Shown piece after piece: positions 1-6,942 of a DNA stretch of 14,851 nt. Both the position numbers and the translations under genes were made by a program. The stretch is from Clostridia bacterium (GTDB taxonomy: Bacteria > Bacillota_A > Clostridia > Oscillospirales > CAG-272). A model generated the notes under the pieces. The model had not been told where the DNA came from. It ran no database searches and saw only the letters and a program-made list of their open reading frames with translations. How positions within the stretch are numbered: the stretch's first letter is position 1; every line of letters begins with the position of its first letter. The DNA lies in the NCBI GenBank assembly GCA_017454075.1, contig JAFTDQ010000063.1, positions 1 through 14,851 on the forward strand, given 5' to 3'.

Positions 1-11
1 ACTATAACTCG

Positions 12-57
12 CCTCCCCCACGGGGGAGGTGCCGAGCGTACGCGAGGCGGAGAGGGG
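12..57. repeat. Double-hairpin repeat module A
   Basis: Short non-coding palindromic module. The first hairpin pairs CCTCCCCC (12-19) with GGGGGAGG (22-29). It is followed by TG and a second dyad centred on GCGTACGC (36-43), then a purine-rich GGAGAGGGGG tail. The same arrangement (GC hairpin, TG, second dyad, GAGAGGGGG tail) is seen in inverse orientation in module B. I read it as a dispersed intergenic repeat of REP/MITE-like type. No ORF crosses it convincingly. Confidence 0.55.
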
Positions 58-77
58 GCATGAGGCAGAGAGTGAGA

Positions 78-127
78 CCCCCTCTCAGTCGACTGACGCC
101 GACAGCTCCCCCCGAGGGGGAGCCAAG
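78..127. repeat. Double-hairpin repeat module B
   Basis: Inverse-orientation relative of module A. The stem GCTCCCCC (105-112) pairs with GGGGGAGC (116-123) around a CGA loop. It is preceded by the perfect palindrome CAGTCGACTG (86-95) and a CCCCCTCTC start. Modules A and B together form a head-to-head pair flanking about 20 bp. Confidence 0.55.
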
Positions 128-132
128 GTTCT

Positions 133-184
133 TGCCTTCCCCCGCTGTGGGGAAGGTGGGCGGCGAAGCCGCTCGGATGAGGGT
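133..184. repeat. Double-hairpin repeat module C (GGATGAGG family)
   Basis: The first stem pairs CCTTCCCC (135-142) with GGGGAAGG (149-156). The second pairs GCGGC (160-164) with GCCGC (168-172). It ends in CGGATGAGGG. Read in reverse complement, module D has the same order: CCTTCTCC hairpin, TGG, GC hairpin, CCGGATGAGG. C and D are therefore members of one family in opposite orientations. Confidence 0.6.
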
Positions 185-225
185 TGAGTCATTAACGATT
201 ATAGCCGTTACGTTATTACCACGCA

Positions 226-288
226 CTCCCTTTCCACCTCATCCGGTCGCTCCGCGACCACCTTCTCCTCAAGGAGAAGGCTTTCAAA
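226..288. repeat. Repeat module D, left copy
   Basis: A 63-bp element that recurs almost exactly at 14666-14728 in the same orientation. It carries the hairpin GGTCGC-TCC-GCGACC and the hairpin CCTTCTCC-TCAA-GGAGAAGG. The two copies differ at only two positions, both in the three-base loop of the first hairpin, so the stems are intact in both. Confidence 0.85.
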
Positions 289-328
289 GGCCGGCGGGCC
301 GCGCCTCGACCTCTTTTTTTCTCCGCTC

Positions 329-357
329 TTGAAAACTCCGGCAAAAGATGGTAGAAT
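329..357 (+). promoter_or_regulatory. Sigma-70-type promoter of the rnfCD-like operon
   Basis: The -35 is TTGAAA (329-334), the spacer is 17 bp, and the -10 is TAGAAT (352-357). Transcription would start near 364, about 55 nt ahead of the chosen ATG at 419. The open frame extends upstream to a TTG at 329. Because that TTG is part of this -35 box, the upstream start is unlikely. Confidence 0.65.
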
Positions 358-418
358 ATATATTGAATTATTGTATGCATCGCCGCGACGGAACGCGGCG
401 GTGGAAAGGCCTGATCTG

Positions 419-1405
419 ATGAAAACGATATCGGGAGGACTCCCGCGAATAAAACCTCCGTGCCGGCTTTTCCCGGGCGAGGGCAACTCGCCGGCTTTGC
501 CGGCGCCGGTTTTCGAACCTCTCGCCGGCAAAATAACCGACTACTCCCGGGATGAGCTCCGTCTCACTCTCGAAAAGCGCGGCGTGACCCTCCCCCGAAG
601 GGAAAAAGCGGCAAAATCTCTTCTTGTCGGATTTGCCGAGACGGACTCCGGCGTGACGCTTTTTACCCGGCTTGCCCTGTCCTGTCCGGAAAAGATACTC
701 GCCGGCGCGACCGTCGCCATGTACGTTTACGGGATAAGGGACTGCGTGCTCTGCGTGCCGAAAAGCGCTTACCGTGCGGCCGACGCCCTTTCCCTCGCCG
801 CCGCCGGAAAAAAACAGTTTTCCGTGACCGTCATTTCCGACAAATATCCGCTTTACGACCCGAGACTTCTCGTTTCCGCGGTTTTCGGAGCGGAAATCAG
901 CCCCCTGAAACCCCTTGAAAACAGCGGCTACGCCGTGCTTTCTCCCGAAAAATGCGTCCTCATTTTCGAGTCGCTCGTCCTCGGGCTCCCCGCCGGAAAG
1001 TATTTTTCCGTCGAGGGGAAAAAAAGCGCGCTCGTGCGTTCCTTTCCGGAAACCCCGCTCGGCATGGCGACCGAAATCCCCGAAGGGGCGGTCGTCACCG
1101 TCGGCGGCGCCGTAAAGGGGCGCGAGGCGTCCCCCGAGACCCCGGTCGCGGGGATCGACGGGATCATCCTGGACAAACGTTTTCGCGGGCCGGCGGAAAA
1201 GACCGTCTTTGCCTGCGACAGATGCGGGCTCTGCGATCTTTACTGTCCCGTACGGCTCCGTCCGTCGGACGCCGCCGTAAAACCCGGAGGGGTCAGGGAC
1301 GCCGGGGCGTGCATCTCCTGCCGTATATGCGACAGCGTCTGCCCCTCCGGCATTTCGCTCTGCGACGCCGTGAAAAGCGGCGGAAAGGAGTCCCGCCATG
1401 CCTGA
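419..1405 (+). CDS. Diverged RnfC-like ferredoxin-type protein
   Basis: 328 aa with start ATG 419, preceded by an AAGG purine run (406-409). RnfC is the peripheral subunit of the Rnf ferredoxin:NAD+ oxidoreductase and carries NADH/FMN and two 4Fe-4S clusters. The C-terminus shows two complete ferredoxin motifs: C266-x2-C269-x2-C272-x3-C276-P and C298-x2-C301-x2-C304-x3-C308-P. The middle retains RnfC-like sequence (a KYPLYDPRLL segment, a stretch resembling the SLBB region, and VVTVGGAVKGRE near the usual GGPMMG position). The usual GxGGAGFPT glycine-rich nucleotide/flavin loop is not visible; the corresponding place reads RGVTLPRREKA. The protein is also shorter than a typical RnfC (about 430-450 aa). 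It overlaps the next gene by 8 nt, so the two are coupled. Family membership is fairly secure; normal Rnf catalysis is doubtful. Confidence 0.72.
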   Translation: MKTISGGLPRIKPPCRLFPGEGNSPALPAPVFEPLAGKITDYSRDELRLTLEKRGVTLPRREKAAKSLLVGFAETDSGVTLFTRLALSCPEKILAGATVAMYVYGIRDCVLCVPKSAYRAADALSLAAAGKKQFSVTVISDKYPLYDPRLLVSAVFGAEISPLKPLENSGYAVLSPEKCVLIFESLVLGLPAGKYFSVEGKKSALVRSFPETPLGMATEIPEGAVVTVGGAVKGREASPETPVAGIDGIILDKRFRGPAEKTVFACDRCGLCDLYCPVRLRPSDAAVKPGGVRDAGACISCRICDSVCPSGISLCDAVKSGGKESRHA

Positions 1406-2594
1406 TATCAGACGGAAAAACGGAAGAATACCGTTCTCTCTCGATCTTCTGATCGCGACCGTGCCGCTCCTTGTATGGAGCGCCGCGGTACAGGGGATGA
1501 GGGTCGCTTCGCTTGTCATCGTCTCGGTCGCGGCTTCGCTTCTGACGGACCTCGCGCTCTCGCTCATAAAAAAAGAGAAGCGTCCGCTTCTCGATCTGAC
1601 CGCGCTTGTGACGGGGACAGCGGTCCCCCTGTTCTTCTCGGCCGCGGCGCCGGCGCATCAGGTCGCGGTCGGAGCCGCCGTCGCGGTCTTCACCCTTCGC
1701 ATGATAAACGCGTACAGCCCGGTCAGGACCTCTCCGGTCCTGTTCGGAGCGGCCGCCGCACGGCTGATCTTCGGACCCGAGGGCTTTGTTCCTTACGGCG
1801 AAAAAGCGCCGTTTTCGTTCGCGCCGTATAACGGGAGCGTCCTCGGCGAAATACCCGAGATAACCCAGATACGGACGGACGGTCTGCCCGACGCCGGAAC
1901 GGCTTCCCTGTTCTTCGGCGGAAGGGCAGGTCTTGTCGGAGATACCGCGATAATGCTCCTCGCAGTCGCATTCATATGGCTCTGCGCGGGAAGGCACCGC
2001 CGCCCCGGCGCGCCTCTGATTTTCCTCGGAGCGTCGTTCGCCCTGTTCTACGCCTTCCCGGAGGTCGCGATTGAATCGGACATCATATCCCTTCAGCACG
2101 CTGCGGGTATGCTTCTCAGCGCCCCGTATATGCTCGCCGCCGTCTTCGTGACGGGCGACCCCGCGATACTTCCGCACTCCCCGACCGGGCGGCTCATATC
2201 GGGCGCCGCGGCGGCGGGGATCGCCTTCCTTTCGGCAAAATACGTGTCTGTCTGGTACGCTCCTCTTATCGGGGCGCTCGCCGCTCCCCTGCTCTCCTTC
2301 CCGCTTGATCTTATATTCGGCGGAGACTCGGTTTTCGGCGGCAGATACTCTCCGCCGAAAGCAAAAGCCGCCCCGGAAGCCGGAGAAACACCGGACGGAG
2401 AGCCGGAGGAAAAAGAAAGCGCCCCCGGGAAACAGGCCGGGAGCGCCGGAAACATTGACGCGGCAAACAAGCCGGAGGGCTCAGAAAATGTCGTCGATGA
2501 TGGAAATGACCGCGCTGACGGCGACGAAAACTCCGGCGACGATGAGCACGTTCCTTACGTTGAAGACTTTTCCGTCTTCGACAAAGTCGACTGA
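1398..2594 (+). CDS. Diverged RnfD-like membrane protein with acidic tail
   Basis: 398 aa. The start ATG 1398 has AAGGAG at 1384-1389 and overlaps the rnfC-like stop. RnfD/NqrB subunits are multi-pass membrane proteins that carry covalent FMN on the threonine of an S/T-G-A-T motif. This protein has about eight to ten hydrophobic segments up to roughly residue 318. RnfD-like landmarks are visible: FFGGRAGLVGDTA, PLIFLG, VTGDPAILPHSPTGRLI. At the expected flavinylation site it reads GLPDAGTASLFF, so no S/TGAT is seen. The family's NPA-type motif near the earlier helix is also absent. Residues from about 322 on are a hydrophilic, increasingly acidic tail not found in ordinary RnfD (about 310-350 aa). 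The last 37 codons lie antisense to the 2481-2750 gene, so their amino-acid sequence may be forced by that gene. RnfG, E, A and B are not downstream. Confidence 0.72.
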   Translation: MPDIRRKNGRIPFSLDLLIATVPLLVWSAAVQGMRVASLVIVSVAASLLTDLALSLIKKEKRPLLDLTALVTGTAVPLFFSAAAPAHQVAVGAAVAVFTLRMINAYSPVRTSPVLFGAAAARLIFGPEGFVPYGEKAPFSFAPYNGSVLGEIPEITQIRTDGLPDAGTASLFFGGRAGLVGDTAIMLLAVAFIWLCAGRHRRPGAPLIFLGASFALFYAFPEVAIESDIISLQHAAGMLLSAPYMLAAVFVTGDPAILPHSPTGRLISGAAAAGIAFLSAKYVSVWYAPLIGALAAPLLSFPLDLIFGGDSVFGGRYSPPKAKAAPEAGETPDGEPEEKESAPGKQAGSAGNIDAANKPEGSENVVDDGNDRADGDENSGDDEHVPYVEDFSVFDKVD

Positions 2595-2750
2595 CGCTTT
2601 TTCCTCTCCCTTTTCGGCGAGCGAAAGACGGAGCTTTCCCTTTACCCCGACGGTGAGGTCGCCGAGCCGGCCGATCGCGTTCTTAAAACATCCGACGGCG
2701 CTGTCTTTCGCGCCGATAAGCTTTTCTTTTACGTTAATCTCTCTGTTCAT
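2481..2750 (-). CDS. Small single-pass membrane protein, unknown function
   Basis: 89 aa and not recognised. The N-terminal 65 residues are polar and mixed-charge. The C-terminal segment VLIVAGVFVAVSAVI (about residues 68-82) is a convincing membrane helix followed by a short acidic end, suggesting a tail-anchored or type II small protein. The gene is convergent with the rnfD-like gene and overlaps its 3' end by 114 nt. A near-consensus minus-strand promoter lies 60-90 nt upstream, which argues the gene is expressed. The ribosome binding site is weak: purine runs AAAGGA and GGAG lie too far from the ATG, and I see no alternative in-frame start between promoter and ATG. The antisense D/E-rich reading of the rnfD tail is what the complement of a Val/Ile-rich helix gives. 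Confidence 0.5.
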   Translation of the reverse strand: MNREINVKEKLIGAKDSAVGCFKNAIGRLGDLTVGVKGKLRLSLAEKGEEKASVDFVEDGKVFNVRNVLIVAGVFVAVSAVISIIDDIF

Positions 2751-2809
2751 TGCCTGACTACCGAATCCTTTCTCTCCGGCGGGTCGCCGGTCACGTTCAC
2801 TACGCCTAT

Positions 2810-2838
2810 ATTATAGCCGTTTCGGATTAAAATATCAA
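2810..2838 (-). promoter_or_regulatory. Near-consensus promoter for the 89-aa gene
   Basis: On the minus strand the -35 is TTGATA (2838-2833), the spacer is exactly 17 bp (2832-2816), and the -10 is TATAAT (2815-2810). The expected start of transcription is near 2803, giving a leader of about 53 nt to the ATG at 2750. The same 250-bp gap must also carry the plus-strand recG promoter. No equally good plus-strand -35/-10 pair is visible there. Confidence 0.75.
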
Positions 2839-2848
2839 CTGCTTTTAT

Positions 2849-3328
2849 ATGAAAACTCAGCCGGATAAGGACACGTCGATAAGATTTGACGCTCCGCTGA
2901 CCTCCCTGCCCGGGGTGGGAAGCAAGAGAGCGGCGCTTTTCTCGCGCCTCGGCGTCGGAACGGTCGGAGATCTCATTTCTCATTTCCCGCGCGCGTATCA
3001 GAACAGGGGGAACGTCCGCCTGCTTTCCGATTGCGACCCCGACGTGGCGTGCTCCTGCCTGCTGACCGTTTCGAGCGTCCCGAGGACAGCGAAGCTCCGC
3101 GGCGGCATGACGCTCACGAAGTTCACGGCGGTTGACGAGACCGGACGGCGCGCGACGATATGCTTTTTCAACAACAGATTCATAGAAAAGACGTTTTCGG
3201 TCGGACAGCTCTGGAGATTCTGGGGCAGAGTCAGGCGCGAGCGCACCGGGCTGATGATCTCATCCCCCTTCACGAGAGGGCGGACGGCGGAGCGCCGCTC
3301 CCGCCGCTCACACCGGTCTATTCGCTGA
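2849..3328 (+). CDS. recG: RecG helicase, N-terminal part (before frameshift)
   Basis: ATP-dependent DNA helicase that remodels stalled forks and Holliday junctions. This frame encodes the start and the wedge (OB-fold) domain. It shows LTSLPGVGSKRA near the N-terminus, LISHFPRAYQNRG, and FFNNRFIEKTFSVGQLWRFW further on. The match continues through GLMISSP at about 3250-3268, then degenerates into an arginine-rich tail ending at 3328. The rest of RecG continues in the frame one base back. The ATG at 2849 has no obvious Shine-Dalgarno sequence. The residues up to LTSLPGVG are consistent with the family's N-terminus, so I keep this start. Identity is certain; whether the frame break is real, a sequencing error in the C5 run (3264-3268), or recoding cannot be told here. 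Confidence 0.85.
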   Translation: MKTQPDKDTSIRFDAPLTSLPGVGSKRAALFSRLGVGTVGDLISHFPRAYQNRGNVRLLSDCDPDVACSCLLTVSSVPRTAKLRGGMTLTKFTAVDETGRRATICFFNNRFIEKTFSVGQLWRFWGRVRRERTGLMISSPFTRGRTAERRSRRSHRSIR

Positions 3329-4989
3329 CTGCCGGGCTGAACGGTCAGCTCGTTTCGAAAACGATCTCCGACGCGCTTACGCTCATCGATCGGGGATCGA
3401 TACCCGAGCCCGTCCCTGAGGAGCTCAGAAAAAAAGAAAACGTCCCCTCCGCGCGCGAAGCGTACGGAATGATACACGCCCCGCGGAGCATGGACGAGGT
3501 CGCGCTCGCGCGGAGATATTTCGCTCTGAGGGACGCGCTCGTCTTCTCGGTCTCCCTGGGAGTACACCGCAGAATGATAAAAAAGGGGACGCCGCCCGCG
3601 ATGAAGCCCGTGCCGGCGGACCCGCTTACGGATCTCCTCGGCTTCGGCCTGACGGGTGCTCAGAAGAGATCGATCCGCGAGATCTCGTCGGATATGACGT
3701 CGGGACGCGTACCCATGACCCGCCTGCTCTCGGGAGACGTCGGGAGCGGAAAGACGGCGGTCGCCGCCGCCGCCTCGTACATAGCGCTGAAAAACGGCTG
3801 GCAGGTCGGGCTTATGGCTCCGACCGACATTCTCGCAAGACAGCATTACGCCAAGCTGAGCGGTCTCTTCCGGCGCCTGGGATTTGAAACGGCGCTCCTC
3901 ACGGGATCGATGAGAGAGTCCGAAAAAACGGCCGTGCGCGCCGGGATCGCAAACGGTAAAATTAAAATGGCGATAGGAACGCACGCCCTGCTGACCGAAT
4001 CAACTCTTTTCAAAAAACCGGGACTTATGATCGCCGACGAGCAGCACCGCTTCGGCGTGTCGCAGCGCGCGGTTTTCGGGAACGAAAGACAGGGGATCAC
4101 CCCGCATATGCTCGTAATGAGCGCGACTCCGATACCGAGGACCATGGGGCTTGTGATGTTCGGCGACCTTTCGGTCTCGACGCTCGACGAGCTCCCTCCC
4201 GGAAGGACCCCCGTCAGGACCTTCTGCGTCGACTCGTCATATACCGGGCGGCTGATCTCGTTCATCAGAAAGCAGACCGCGCTCGGCGGCCGGGTATATA
4301 TCGTCTGCCCCCTTATCGAAAAAGAAGAGGAACTCGAAGACCTCGTCGGCGGATACGGAGCCGAAGACGAGGCCGGCGGCGGACGGCTATGCTCCGCTGA
4401 GGAGACGTTTTCATATCTCTCGTCCGTCCTTGAGAGCGACGGGATAAAGGTCGGACTCGTCCACGGAAGGATGAAAAACTCCGAAAAGGACGCCGCGATG
4501 TCCGCGTTTGCCTCGGGAGAAACTCAGGTGCTCGTCAGCACCACGGTGATCGAGGTCGGGGTCGACGTCCCGGAGGCGACGCTCATGATAGTTCTGAACG
4601 CCGAATGCTTCGGCCTCGCGCAGCTCCATCAGCTCCGGGGAAGGGTCGGCCGCGGCCGCGCAGAATCCTTCTGCGTGCTCGTTTCCGACTCCGACGGACA
4701 GGCCGCGAAGGAGCGCCTCGGAGTCATGACAAAGACAAACGACGGCTTCGCGATAGCCGAGGCGGACCTCGCTCAGCGGGGTCCGGGAGACTATCTCCCG
4801 AGGACCGACGGGAGCATACGCCAGCACGGGGAGTTCCCCGGGGTGACGTCGGCCGATATGTCAATGTTGAAGACCGCGCTCGACTACTCCGCGGCTCTGC
4901 TCGAAAGAGATCCGCGTCTCGATACCGCACCCGACCTGCGTGCCGAAACGGAAAAACTGTACTCCGAAAACAGAAGAGCGCTTCAGTGA
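3268..4989 (+). CDS. recG: RecG helicase, C-terminal part (after frameshift)
   Basis: The frame is open from 3160, but RecG-like residues begin only near 3268 (HERADGGAPLPPLTPVYSLT). It holds the rest of the wedge and both superfamily 2 helicase domains. Walker A is GDVGSGKT (about 3733-3756), motif Ia is APTDILARQHY, motif II is DEQHRFG (4036-4056), motif III is MSATPIPRT, then STTVIEVGVDVPEA and QLRGRVGRGR. There is no good start codon with a ribosome binding site at its head, so it is not an independent gene. Joining both parts with one inserted base gives about 713 residues, close to normal RecG. It is the first gene of the operon; ispD follows after 7 nt. Confidence 0.9.
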   Translation, partial: LHERADGGAPLPPLTPVYSLTAGLNGQLVSKTISDALTLIDRGSIPEPVPEELRKKENVPSAREAYGMIHAPRSMDEVALARRYFALRDALVFSVSLGVHRRMIKKGTPPAMKPVPADPLTDLLGFGLTGAQKRSIREISSDMTSGRVPMTRLLSGDVGSGKTAVAAAASYIALKNGWQVGLMAPTDILARQHYAKLSGLFRRLGFETALLTGSMRESEKTAVRAGIANGKIKMAIGTHALLTESTLFKKPGLMIADEQHRFGVSQRAVFGNERQGITPHMLVMSATPIPRTMGLVMFGDLSVSTLDELPPGRTPVRTFCVDSSYTGRLISFIRKQTALGGRVYIVCPLIEKEEELEDLVGGYGAEDEAGGGRLCSAEETFSYLSSVLESDGIKVGLVHGRMKNSEKDAAMSAFASGETQVLVSTTVIEVGVDVPEATLMIVLNAECFGLAQLHQLRGRVGRGRAESFCVLVSDSDGQAAKERLGVMTKTNDGFAIAEADLAQRGPGDYLPRTDGSIRQHGEFPGVTSADMSMLKTALDYSAALLERDPRLDTAPDLRAETEKLYSENRRALQ

Positions 4990-4996
4990 GGAACAC

Positions 4997-5773
4997 ATGA
5001 AAAAAACTCGGAACATAGGGACAATGGCAAAAAAAGCGCTCGATTCCCTCGCGCTGATCAGAAAAAAGCACAACACGGCGATCATTCTCGCCGGCGGTTC
5101 GGGTAAGCGCGCCGGCGGAGATCTTCCGAAACAGCACGCGCCCGTCCTCGGCGTCCCCTGCGTCGCGAGGACGGTCGGCGTCTTCGACTCATGCGGTTTT
5201 TTTGACGAGATAATCGTCGTATGCCGGGAAGGCGAGGAAAAGATCTACGACTCCTACCGGGAAAAATACGGCTGGTCAACCCCCGTCAGGACCGTTATCG
5301 GCGGGCAGACCCGCTTTGCCTCGGCGATCCGCGGCTTCCGCACCGTAAGGGACGACACCGATTTCGTATATATTCACGACGCGGCGCGCTGTCTCGTCAC
5401 GAAAGAGATCATTGAGGAAGTCGGGCACGAGGCGTGCCTTCACGGCGCCGCCTACGCGGCCCGGCGCCCGTCCGACACCGTACGGCAGGACGGCGGGCAG
5501 ACTCTCGACAGGGACGGGATATGGCTTGCGCAGACCCCGCAGGTGTTCGGCGCTTCGCTTTACCGCGCTTCCGCCTTCGTTTCGCTGAAGGACGGGATCG
5601 CGGCGACCGACGACGTTTCCCTCGCCGAGCACGCCGGTTTCCGTCCGGTCCCCGTACCCTGCGGCAACGAGAACATAAAGCTGACTTACCCCGTCGATTT
5701 CGCGATCGCCGAAGCGATACTCGGATACCGTGAGAAAAACGACCCCGGGGAGGGGGCGGAAAAAGATGAATGA
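4997..5773 (+). CDS. ispD: 2-C-methyl-D-erythritol 4-phosphate cytidylyltransferase
   Basis: 258 aa. IspD joins CTP to MEP in the non-mevalonate isoprenoid pathway. Start ATG 4997 is chosen because GAGG (4988-4991) lies 5 nt upstream; the frame also opens at 4940 inside recG without a site. The nucleotidyltransferase loop is LAGGSGKR (31-38) with PKQ (44-46). HDAAR is at 127-131, followed by C132 where family members usually have proline. AQTPQVF, ATDDVSLAEHAG and the terminal NENIKLTYPVDF are the usual CTP/MEP-binding signatures. A lysine-rich N-terminal extension of about 26 residues precedes the first beta strand; the in-frame ATG at 5024 could give a shorter form. It overlaps ispF by 8 nt, so the two consecutive-pathway genes are coupled. 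Confidence 0.92.
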   Translation: MKKTRNIGTMAKKALDSLALIRKKHNTAIILAGGSGKRAGGDLPKQHAPVLGVPCVARTVGVFDSCGFFDEIIVVCREGEEKIYDSYREKYGWSTPVRTVIGGQTRFASAIRGFRTVRDDTDFVYIHDAARCLVTKEIIEEVGHEACLHGAAYAARRPSDTVRQDGGQTLDRDGIWLAQTPQVFGASLYRASAFVSLKDGIAATDDVSLAEHAGFRPVPVPCGNENIKLTYPVDFAIAEAILGYREKNDPGEGAEKDE

Positions 5774-6266
5774 AAACAAATCCCGTCTCAGGATCGGGCA
5801 CGGGTACGACGTGCACCGTCTCGTTCCCGGCAGAAAGCTGATCCTCGGCGGCGTGCTCATACCTTATGAAAAAGGTCTCGACGGGCATTCCGACGCCGAC
5901 GTGCTCACTCACGCCGTCCTTGACGCGCTCCTCGGAGCCGCGGGACTTCCCGATATCGGCGTGCTGTTCCCCGACAGCGACGACAGATATCTCGGGATAT
6001 CCGGCATGACGCTCGCGAAAGACGTCGCCGGAATGCTTTCGGACGAGGGGTTTTCGATTGTAAACGTCGATTGTACCGTGATCGCCCAGGCGCCGAAGCT
6101 CGCCGGATTTATCCCCGGGATGCGCTCGCGGCTCGCCGCCGCGCTCGGCATTGACGTTTCGGACGTGAATATCAAAGCGACGACCGAGGAACGGCTCGGG
6201 TTCACCGGGCGAGGCGAGGGTATCGCCGCGCACGCCGTCTGCCTTATCGAAAAGGAGCTGAAATGA
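5766..6266 (+). CDS. ispF: 2-C-methyl-D-erythritol 2,4-cyclodiphosphate synthase
   Basis: 166 aa, normal for the family (about 155-170). It cyclises CDP-ME 2-phosphate to MEcPP with release of CMP and works as a trimer. Visible metal ligands are D15 and H17 (DVH) and H49 (LTHAVLDALLGA). Also present are GLDGHSDAD, LPDIGVLFPDSD, and the CDP-binding run TTEERLGFTGRGEGIAAHAV. Start ATG 5766 follows a GGAGGGGGCGG purine stretch (from 5749) inside the ispD end. The stop overlaps the rpe start as ATGA. Confidence 0.95.
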   Translation: MNENKSRLRIGHGYDVHRLVPGRKLILGGVLIPYEKGLDGHSDADVLTHAVLDALLGAAGLPDIGVLFPDSDDRYLGISGMTLAKDVAGMLSDEGFSIVNVDCTVIAQAPKLAGFIPGMRSRLAAALGIDVSDVNIKATTEERLGFTGRGEGIAAHAVCLIEKELK

Positions 6267-6940
6267 GACCAGGAAAAAGAGAAAAGGCAATTATCGCGCC
6301 GTCCATGCTCGCCTGCGATTTCGCGCGCGCCGGAGAGGAAGCGAAAAAGGTTTTTGACGCAGGCGCGGAATATCTCCACCTCGACGTTATGGATGGGGAT
6401 TTCGTGCCGAACATATCCTTCGGGGCGGATTTCATAGGAGCGCTCCGGTGCTTTTCGGGCGCCGTCTTCGACACCCACCTCATGGTGAGGGAACCCGTCA
6501 GATACGTCGAACGTTTCGCCGCCGTCTCGGACGTCGTCACGGTACATTACGAGGCCTGCTCCGATCCCGGGCAGACCCTGAGACAGATACGCGCGCTCGG
6601 CAGAAAAGCCGGCCTTTCGGTAAAGCCCGGCACGCCGGTCGAGGTCATACGGCCGTATCTCCCGTTTATCGACAACATTCTCATAATGTCGGTCGAGCCG
6701 GGCTACGGCGGGCAGAGCTACATCCCGGGATCGACCGAAAAGATCAGACTTGCGCGCGCCCTCGCCGACCTTGCAGGGAGAAAAGTCACCGTCGAGGTCG
6801 ACGGAGGAGTTAACCCCGGAAACGCCGGCGGGATATACCGCGCCGGGGCGGACGTCCTCGTCGCCGGCTCGGCCGTTTTCCGCTCGCCCGACCCGGCGGA
6901 GGCGATCGCCGCGCTGATTTCCGCGGCGTCGGAGAGCTGA
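6263..6940 (+). CDS. rpe: Ribulose-phosphate 3-epimerase
   Basis: 225 aa. It interconverts ribulose 5-phosphate and xylulose 5-phosphate in the pentose phosphate pathway and supplies sugar phosphate to the same central pool that feeds MEP synthesis. TIM-barrel metal and acid residues are visible: H39 and D41 in LHLDVMDGDFVPN, H72 in THLMV, and the aspartate of VEVDGGVNP. The phosphate loop reads MSVEPGYGGQ; most relatives have Asn where this has Glu. AAGGAG (6251-6256) precedes the ATG, which overlaps ispF. The next gene starts 2 nt after the stop. Confidence 0.94.
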   Translation: MRPGKREKAIIAPSMLACDFARAGEEAKKVFDAGAEYLHLDVMDGDFVPNISFGADFIGALRCFSGAVFDTHLMVREPVRYVERFAAVSDVVTVHYEACSDPGQTLRQIRALGRKAGLSVKPGTPVEVIRPYLPFIDNILIMSVEPGYGGQSYIPGSTEKIRLARALADLAGRKVTVEVDGGVNPGNAGGIYRAGADVLVAGSAVFRSPDPAEAIAALISAASES

Positions 6941-6942
6941 CC

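Noticed and set aside
1..330. CRISPR-like or tandem repeat array
   Set aside because: The modules are not identical, differ in orientation and have no regular spacers; no cas gene is present.
329..418. TTG-initiated 30-residue extension of the RnfC-like protein
   Set aside because: The TTG is part of a TTGAAA-17-TAGAAT promoter, and the extension has no family similarity. The ATG at 419 is preferred.
368..1567. 399-aa open frame on the minus strand
   Set aside because: Lies opposite the RnfC-like gene with two clear ferredoxin motifs. Its product is Arg/Gly-rich without domains, as expected from antisense GC-rich coding DNA. The same applies to long minus frames at 1293-2177, 2998-3984, 4411-4827, 5409-6290 and 5909-6547.
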